Shown here: one piece after another, positions 58,331 through 64,000 of the stretch
How positions within the stretch are numbered: position 1 is the first letter of the stretch
Layout of the letters: each line of letters opens with the position of its first letter
NCBI GenBank assembly: GCA_030762935.1
Contig: CM060890.1
Span: 61,816,765 to 61,880,764 of the forward strand
Source of the DNA: Hymenopus coronatus
Taxonomy: Eukaryota; Arthropoda; Insecta; Mantodea; Hymenopodidae
Reading direction: 5' to 3'
Length of the DNA stretch: 64,000 bases
Position numbers and translations under genes: made by a program
Notes under the pieces: model-generated
What the model was told of the DNA's origin: nothing
Database searches by the model: none
What the model saw: only the letters and a program-made list of their open reading frames with translations

Positions 58331-59904
58331 TAAATTTGGCCACCTATTCTGATATATGTTTTTTTTTTTTTTTTTATTTTTTTTTTATTTTAACCAGTTT
58401 TCCCTATTTGCTAAGGGGAATGTTGGTTTATTATTCTGCTGTGGATTTCCTCTCTCTCCCGCGTCCTTTCATTTCATGTTTCAGGTTGACTCCAGGCCGG
58501 GATGCAGAGGCTTGCGAATTGGAACTTCCGGCTCTACCAGACAGCAGTCTTTTGAACCTCCATTGTTGGGTCAAATTTTCGGTCAATATATACGATGGTT
58601 GCATCATACATTTATACACCCACCCACGCATACATACACGGACACCAAAACACACGCACACAACACTCCTTAGAAGTGGTAGTTTAAATTGGGTGAATCT
58701 TACATTGGCGATTCATATTTGAAAGTATTGGAAACATTAAGTTGCTCACATGCAAAAGCATCAAATTGCCAAAGTTCTGATTTCTTCACGGTATCAATGT
58801 GGTTTTAGCTTCACAGATCTCTCGGCTACGTCCAGTTATGGTTTCGCAATTATTGCGACTGTGATTTTGATTTCATTGTGGTATCATTGGGGTTTTAACT
58901 CGTCTATGTCCTGCGGTCGTTCCACAGTCGCGTCCGCAATGGTTCCACTCTTCTACTTTAAAAACATCTATGGACTAGACTTTGAGGATCCTCCGCCTTA
59001 GGCTTTGCGACTTAAGGTCCTAAACGTTTATAACACACCAGTAGCTTCAAAATGAAATGACTAATCACAGAAAAATAAAAGAACCAATGTCAATGAAGAA
59101 ATGCCAAATTGGTAAAACCACCATAATACATTTTCCATCGCTAGAGGGAAACCTCTGAGAAACCCTGTGACTAAGTACGCCTCTCAGCCTCCCTTCTGAG
59201 ACCGGAAGTTCTAACCTGTAACAGGGAATTCTGCGCGTTCCTTAGTTGCCTCGGACTACTTTGTGGCCCATACCTCTCTTGTGGCTCCTTCAGCATATTC
59301 ATTCTTCCAGAGTAAATGCACAAAATATCTACAGGGCCCTGTTCTAGGTCCCGCTCTGTAAACTCGTCATGTCATATCCAGTGTATCAAGAATATCCTTT
59401 TAAATTTGAATGAATTGTACAATGATGTGGGTATAAGTGCATAGTAATGCTTTGAACCTTACACAGGAATTCAAATGTAATTCTTCGTAATTATACAAAA
59501 TAATTACTTGTATGTTTTAAAACTCTTAGTTCACAATTTATGTTAACTTCTAAACAGAAATCTCTTCTCTACCGCGATTATATAGCCTGTTATTTCCTCT
59601 TAAGTAGAGCTGCAATATTTTGTTTCCTCCTTAACGCTAGTTTTTAAAAACGACAATTTAACCACATTTGTCCCACTATGATTCCATTCCAGGGCCGTGT
59701 ATCGTATGACGTTTAGCTATGCACACACGCTTATCGTATTTTTATAATTATTGCTCAATTTTTTGGTCCTGTTTTTGGCTATCACGTAATGACTTCTCTT
59801 GCGAAAGTCATTTTCACCCTTGTAATGAAAGAAATATCCTTTAAATATACGAATGAACAAAAAGTAATGAATTTCAATAACAAACAATATTAGATACATA
59901 TCAT
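58331..59904. other. Spacer, nothing recognised
   Basis: A T-run of about 45 bases with few interruptions lies at 58358-58390. Open frames of 152 and 105 codons around it (58264-58722) start in Rep-A sequence and pass through the T-run, so they are not genes. An 83-codon frame at 58750-59001 shows no domain. Confidence 0.4.
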
Positions 59905-60165
59905 ACCGAGCAGGTGACTAAGGCGTTTCGTCTAGCACTGTCATTTGTGAGACCATGGTTCGAATCCCTCATCCATCCTCTCTGACTCAAGGGTATTTTC
60001 GAAGATTTTCCGGGTCACTAGGCGAGTTCTTGTGAGGTTTGTCACTCCCCCGAGCATCATTTCACCTCTATTTCATCCAACCGGTCTCTTTCAGGGTTGT
60101 AAGTGTCTGCGAGGACTGCAGTGGTGACACCCTATCGTGCTGGCAATTGCGAATTGGAATTTTTT
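59905..60165 (+). mobile_element. SINE-L-like copy
   Basis: Head: accgagcaggtgactaaggc and accatggttcgaatccctca (perfect B box). Body: gggtattttcgaagattttc, cgggtcactagg, then tttcatccaaccggtctctt. The head type matches the other SINE-L copies, but the body differs, so it may be a sister family sharing the ttttccggg core. Confidence 0.7.
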
Positions 60166-60184
60166 TTTGTAGTGTTTAACGCCC

Positions 60185-60500
60185 GCTTTAATTACTAATG
60201 GCACCGCAGGCGGAGGTTTGGAAATATAGCTCTTGGTGGCGAGATGGCGTTATCATCTGTAGGATCCAGGGGGTTCGATCAGAAGTGGGGCGTGGGCTCC
60301 TAGTACTCTCCGCGTCAAGATAAACTACTTGGACTACATTAGGAACCCTCCACGATGGTTCTTTCCCCCAGGGTACGGTTCGGCCACCTGTAAATCTCGA
60401 GTGATTCTATCTTTCTGGGGACTTACGGCAATAATCCCATGATAGTTACACACACAATGACACACAACACTAAATTGTCATTTAAGCTCCCATTAAACTA
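60185..60500 (+). repeat. Probable SINE or composite repeat
   Basis: Directly after the previous SINE, tagctcttggtggcgagatg and ccagggggttcgatcagaag resemble a tRNA-like head. The following GC-rich body (gtgggctcctagtactctcc and onward) has no other copy in the window. Confidence 0.4.
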
Positions 60501-60670
60501 AATAAACCTCTGTGTTATTTAAAATGAAACAAAAAAAAATTAACTTCATGCTTAGGACCTTTATATTCCTCCCACTTACCTACCGTAGAGTGAGTGAAAT
60601 AAATAACTTTAGCGCAGAAGCAGCAGAAAATAATAATATATCTTAGTCATGCTATTTAGAATATGATATT

Positions 60671-61246
60671 AGAGCTTGGACCGGGGTCATAAATTGTCAT
60701 AATGAGGTTCGCTTTACACAGAGTATAACTATGACCTAATGGAGTAGGCGTGTTCTCTAAAACGTGTTGTATTATCTAGCATTGCTCACTGCCCGGCCTC
60801 GTTCAGTTTCTGCCAGTAGATAAACCAGTGAACACGGAGAGAAAGTGCAGACTGAAAAAACCCGTTTGGAGTGACAGGAGGAGAGCATTTCTTTTTAGAT
60901 ACAGTAAGACGTATCTTACAATTCATTACAGATAATTACAAGTGATTGGGTTAATCTATGTTCACCGTGTTTCAAAGCTTGTATATTACCACCCTGAACT
61001 TTTTGTATCAAGTTTTGTTCTTTTATTTGTATAAGTTCAAGTCGTTTTTATTTACTAATTGTTTTATTGCGTTAATTTATGAATTAGAAGAGTGCATGTA
61101 ATGAGCGGTTTTTGGGACAGATTATACCTCAATGTGTGCATGTTTACGCTACAAACCTCTTCCTACTACCCTCCCTTTATACCGCTGACTGCCCTGTGTG
61201 CGCCTCGGAACCCAAAACCAACTTCTAGTTATTACTGTATTTTAGC
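60671..61246 (+). repeat. Dispersed repeat B, copy 2
   Basis: Matches 8033-8700 from agagcttggaccggggtcat to cggaacccaaaaccaacttc, with a few deletions. The 136-codon open frame at 61092-61502 starts inside it and runs out into unique sequence, so it is not supported as a gene. Confidence 0.75.
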
Positions 61247-61374
61247 TCATAATGCACAATTGCATGCATTAAGGAAAATGTTTCCTCGTTTTAGATTTTT
61301 AAGAACGGCAATGGCATTATTAGCAATAATTTTTATACGTGCCACATTTTCAGCAAATAAATCTCTTGCATCTC

Positions 61375-61670
61375 TTCTGATAATCCGAGGGACACAAGGA
61401 CTTGAGAAGTGCGAGGGCAAGACATGCATTATACGCAAGTCAACAAAGTACAGAACCAGCAGGCGAGTAGAACCTGGGGAATTTGTTTCGCGAGGGATGT
61501 AGGGGAGTCGGCGGGCCTCTTTGCATCGCATAAATCCATGGCCGGCAGCGTGATAATGTATGCAACATTACACAAAGACAAATGAGAGCCATTTGTATTC
61601 GGTGACAGCGACGACGATGGCATCAACAAAAGGGCCGAGCAGTGACGGTGGTGGTGGTGGCGAACGAGTG
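61375..61670. other. GC-richer patch with two adjacent perfect palindromes
   Basis: TAATGT-ATGCA-ACATTA lies at 61554-61570 and ACAAATG-AGAGC-CATTTGT at 61578-61596, only seven bases apart. Downstream are acgacgatgg- and ggtggtggtggtgg-type repeats. Nothing repetitive matches this patch elsewhere in the window. It could be a regulatory element or an unrecognised exon; I cannot decide from sequence alone. Confidence 0.4.
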
Positions 61671-62054
61671 AAAGAGTGAAAATCTACTCCCTCCACCAAT
61701 ATCGTGACACTATACTCACTAATGAGAAATTCGCTCATCATTCCTCTACGGTTTCAGTATCTCGATTTTTAAATCGATTTTCACAGCCCTGTTACCTTCC
61801 GCTAATCCAATTTCGGATCCCTCCTGCAGAACCCTTATTTAAGCAAGAATGTGCAAGCAGGAAGGAAGGCAGAAAAGGCGGGAGCTAAAATCGATTTCCG
61901 CGAATGAATAATGTGAATTCTTCGTTAAGAATGCTACTTGCTGCTAATTTCTCTAACAGGTTTACATTAAAAGGTGTTGAAGTTAGATCTAATCGTCTCC
62001 ATTAGAGTTAAGTAACGTTTTATTTTATTACTGTCTATTTAATGCATAGCACTT
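61671..62054. other. Spacer, nothing recognised
   Basis: Unique-looking sequence between the GC-richer patch and the next Rep-A pieces. Confidence 0.35.
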
Positions 62055-62140
62055 AGATTGATAAGGTATTACATTTCATTCAAAATTTTGATACCTGAAT
62101 TTCACAGGAAATACGCATTTTAGGACCCGTGCAGGGTACT
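62055..62140 (+). repeat. Rep-A 5' fragment
   Basis: aaggtattacatttcattca and atttcacaggaaatacgcat match bases about 40-120 of Rep-A. It stops, and a new 5' end starts at once in the same orientation. Confidence 0.75.
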
Positions 62141-62142
62141 TG

Positions 62143-63031
62143 GTCGTTTTTTACTTTCGCCAGCATGTATATACAATGTACATGGTAAATATACATGGAA
62201 TTGTATTCCGCTCAATAATTCGATACCGAGAATCCCCGAAATACATATTTTGAGGACACCTAAATCAAAATAGCTTCTTAGAAAGATGTCTGTGTACTTG
62301 GATAGTATAACTCAAAAACGAAAAGTTGGTTAAATACCAAATTTAGTAGATATTTGAGTTCAATAATTTCCAAGGATACGATGCAGACTTTTAGGGAAAT
62401 TCTTCACCTCCAACTACCCTTTATATTGAACATTTTTTTTTTATTTTTATCAAAAATGTAATGATTTTGATTAAAATACCACATCTTTAAAATATTCTTA
62501 TTACAAACGAAAAGTATGTCTTGGACATTTTGGAAGTAGCATCAAAAGAACTTTTCATTCTGGTTGAGTTTTATATACCTAACTGATAAACCGTAAGAGA
62601 TAAACAAATACTTGCTACACAGAAACAAAATTAGATTTCATTAAAACGAACAATTTATGTCATATACATTTGTTACTGTTGAGGTAAACGTTTTCGAGAT
62701 ATTCTTTATTATTGGTCTCAATTTTAAACTACTAAAATTTGGCAAACGGGAAGTTATCTTTGGTCTCCATCTCTCTTCTTTTTCTCCTGACCTTGTAGAG
62801 AGAACCGAATTTCAATGACATTTACATAGCGACAGATTTTAAAGAATTTAATTGTGGTATAGCTCAGTGTATTATTTTATTTCCCTTTTTTCTCTTATAA
62901 GGATTTAAGTAATGAGACCATTTCTGCTAATGCTTATGTAGGTTAGCATTATATAGATAAAGGAATATTATTTTGTAAGAATAGCTTGAAAAACAGAGAA
63001 AGTTATGTGAATGATACATGTCAGATTTTTT
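62143..63031 (+). repeat. Rep-A copy, full length
   Basis: Starts cgttttttactttcgccagc with a decayed hairpin and ends cagagaaagttatgtgaatg, then a T-run. The 3' cassette belongs to the stem-loop subfamily but has lost part of the stem (gtaagaatagcttgaaaaac). Confidence 0.9.
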
Positions 63032-63048
63032 AAAAAAGTTCAGTTTGT

Positions 63049-63096
<48 letters not shown>

Positions 63097-63106
63097 CGTG
63101 CGTGCG
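63049..63106. repeat. (GT)n microsatellite with CGTG end
   Basis: About 20 GT units followed by tgcgtgcgtgcgtgcgtg. It occupies the position of the tgtgtg segment of Rep-A. Confidence 0.95.
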
Positions 63107-63550
63107 TGAACTCTAAAACGAAAAGTATGTAACACACCTAACTTGATAATTAATTTTAATATCTTCCAAGGTGTACCACGAAGTTTTTCAAACAAATTCA
63201 CATCTAAAAATACTCTTTAAATGGAAAAATTTTCGAACTTTACTTTCTCAAAAATAACTGAAACGTTTTTGATTAAAATACCATATGATATATATATTTT
63301 CATACAAAGCTCTATATTGCAGACTTTCTGAGAAAATACTCTGAATACACCTTCATTCAGGATTACTTTTGCATTATTTTGGTAAACCGTAAGTGACAGA
63401 CAGTACACAACAATTTACATATTAGAAAACATGCAATTTATATAATATTTTTATGTGTAGTGAATCGTTTCCGAGATACTCTGTTATGAGTTTCAACTTT
63501 AAAATACTTAAACCTTTCTCAAACGTGAACTTTAACGTTCTTTATCCCAG
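63052..63550 (+). repeat. Rep-A copy, truncated at both ends
   Basis: After the GT tract: aactctaaaacgaaaagtat, taatatcttccaaggtgtac, taaaccgtaagtgacagaca, and an end near ttctcaaacgtgaacttt. It follows the previous copy in the same orientation within about 20 bases. Confidence 0.85.
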
Positions 63551-64000
63551 TAGGTAATATCGGACTAGGGATGATTGAAACGAGTGAAATGATGCTCAAA
63601 AAAGTAGATCAGGATCCACAGAATTTTACGACATTCATCTTCTCAGATAAGGGAAAGCCCCGTAAAAGAACAAACCGAGAATCAAACATAGAACCTCTTA
63701 AATGCCCCCACCATACTAAACAGCCGAGTTTTATTTGCATTCCATTTTCTTTTGTATTATTCCAGGATTGAACCTGCTTCGCCGCTGCGCTGAGGAAACG
63801 TAAACGACTTCTACATGTTCTCCATTGTACCTTTTTTGGTTGCTCCCATTACGTTTACATGCTGAATAGGTTACCTGAAAAACTGTAGTTCTGATCAGTA
63901 TACTTGACGCCAGCTGGTTTTATACCATTTGCCTACCGCCCAAGGAATAGAAATTTTATTAACATGAAATCGCGATCAGGTTGAAACACGCGCAATGCAC
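63551..64000. other. End of window, nothing recognised
   Basis: A 66-codon frame at 63571-63771 has no domain. No repeat shared with the window was identified up to the edge. Confidence 0.35.

Noticed and set aside
58264..58722. Open frames of 152 and 105 codons
   Set aside because: They start in a reversed Rep-A fragment and run through a long T-run that gives poly-Phe. No domain.
61092..61502. A 136-codon open frame
   Set aside because: It begins inside dispersed repeat B and continues into unique sequence without any recognisable feature. The opposite strand has an equally long frame.

Overview
This 64 kb window looks like AT-rich, repeat-dominated nuclear DNA from an animal, most likely an arthropod. 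The evidence is the mix of decayed mariner/Tc1-type transposase genes, tRNA-derived SINEs with internal Pol III boxes, 5'-truncated non-LTR retrotransposons, many di- and trinucleotide microsatellites, and the absence of dense reading frames. An insect fits best, but no host gene was found that could place the species. Nothing resembles a bacterial operon, a CRISPR array, rRNA or a complete host protein-coding gene; the window reads as intergenic or long-intron sequence.

The dominant feature is one dispersed non-coding repeat of about 850-900 bp, called Rep-A here. It has about 20 copies or fragments in both orientations and covers roughly a fifth to a quarter of the window. Better-preserved copies lie at 1491-2330, 4661-5493, 6424-7274 (reverse), 11941-12808, 19731-20635, 22146-23004, 23006-23847, 42283-43145 and 62143-63031. 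Rep-A has no sustained reading frame. It has a strong hairpin near its left end, several short palindromes inside, a hairpin at its right end, the motif CTTTCTCTACA inverted near both ends, and T-runs at both edges. I do not recognise the family; a non-autonomous DNA transposon is the best guess. Copies occur head-to-tail, as partial doubled ends, and as an internally inverted variant found at two places (26967-28007 and 46415-47155).

Other mobile DNA, left to right: a Tc1/mariner-type transposase remnant cut off where Rep-A begins (1085-1490); a retroelement 3' end with an AAAT tail (2406-2818); SINEs with a tRNA-Leu/Ser-like head (6211, 9070, 46826, 59905); SINEs with another tRNA-like head and visible target-site duplications (15195, 45340); a non-LTR retrotransposon family with three 3' ends (21054, 35484, 43944), one inserted into a Rep-A copy with a 12 bp target duplication; a near full-length dead mariner (33133-34352); a head-to-head SINE pair (35951-36568); another dead DDE transposase (38190-38830); a short TIR element carrying a SINE (40572-40918); and a deleted mariner (47281-47839). 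Two further unclassified repeats occur twice each (8033/60671 and 28464/52714), and 26395-26966 is an inverted array of about 110 bp units rich in ATT.

The nesting gives relative ages. Rep-A sits inside an older transposase remnant, while a LINE and a SINE sit inside Rep-A copies. The best candidates for non-transposon sequence are a GC-richer patch with two adjacent perfect palindromes (61554-61596), a 188-codon open frame of unknown meaning (25641-26207, reverse) and a broken Cys-containing coding remnant (45047-45900, reverse). Element boundaries were set by eye and are accurate to about 5-20 bases unless a target duplication is given.
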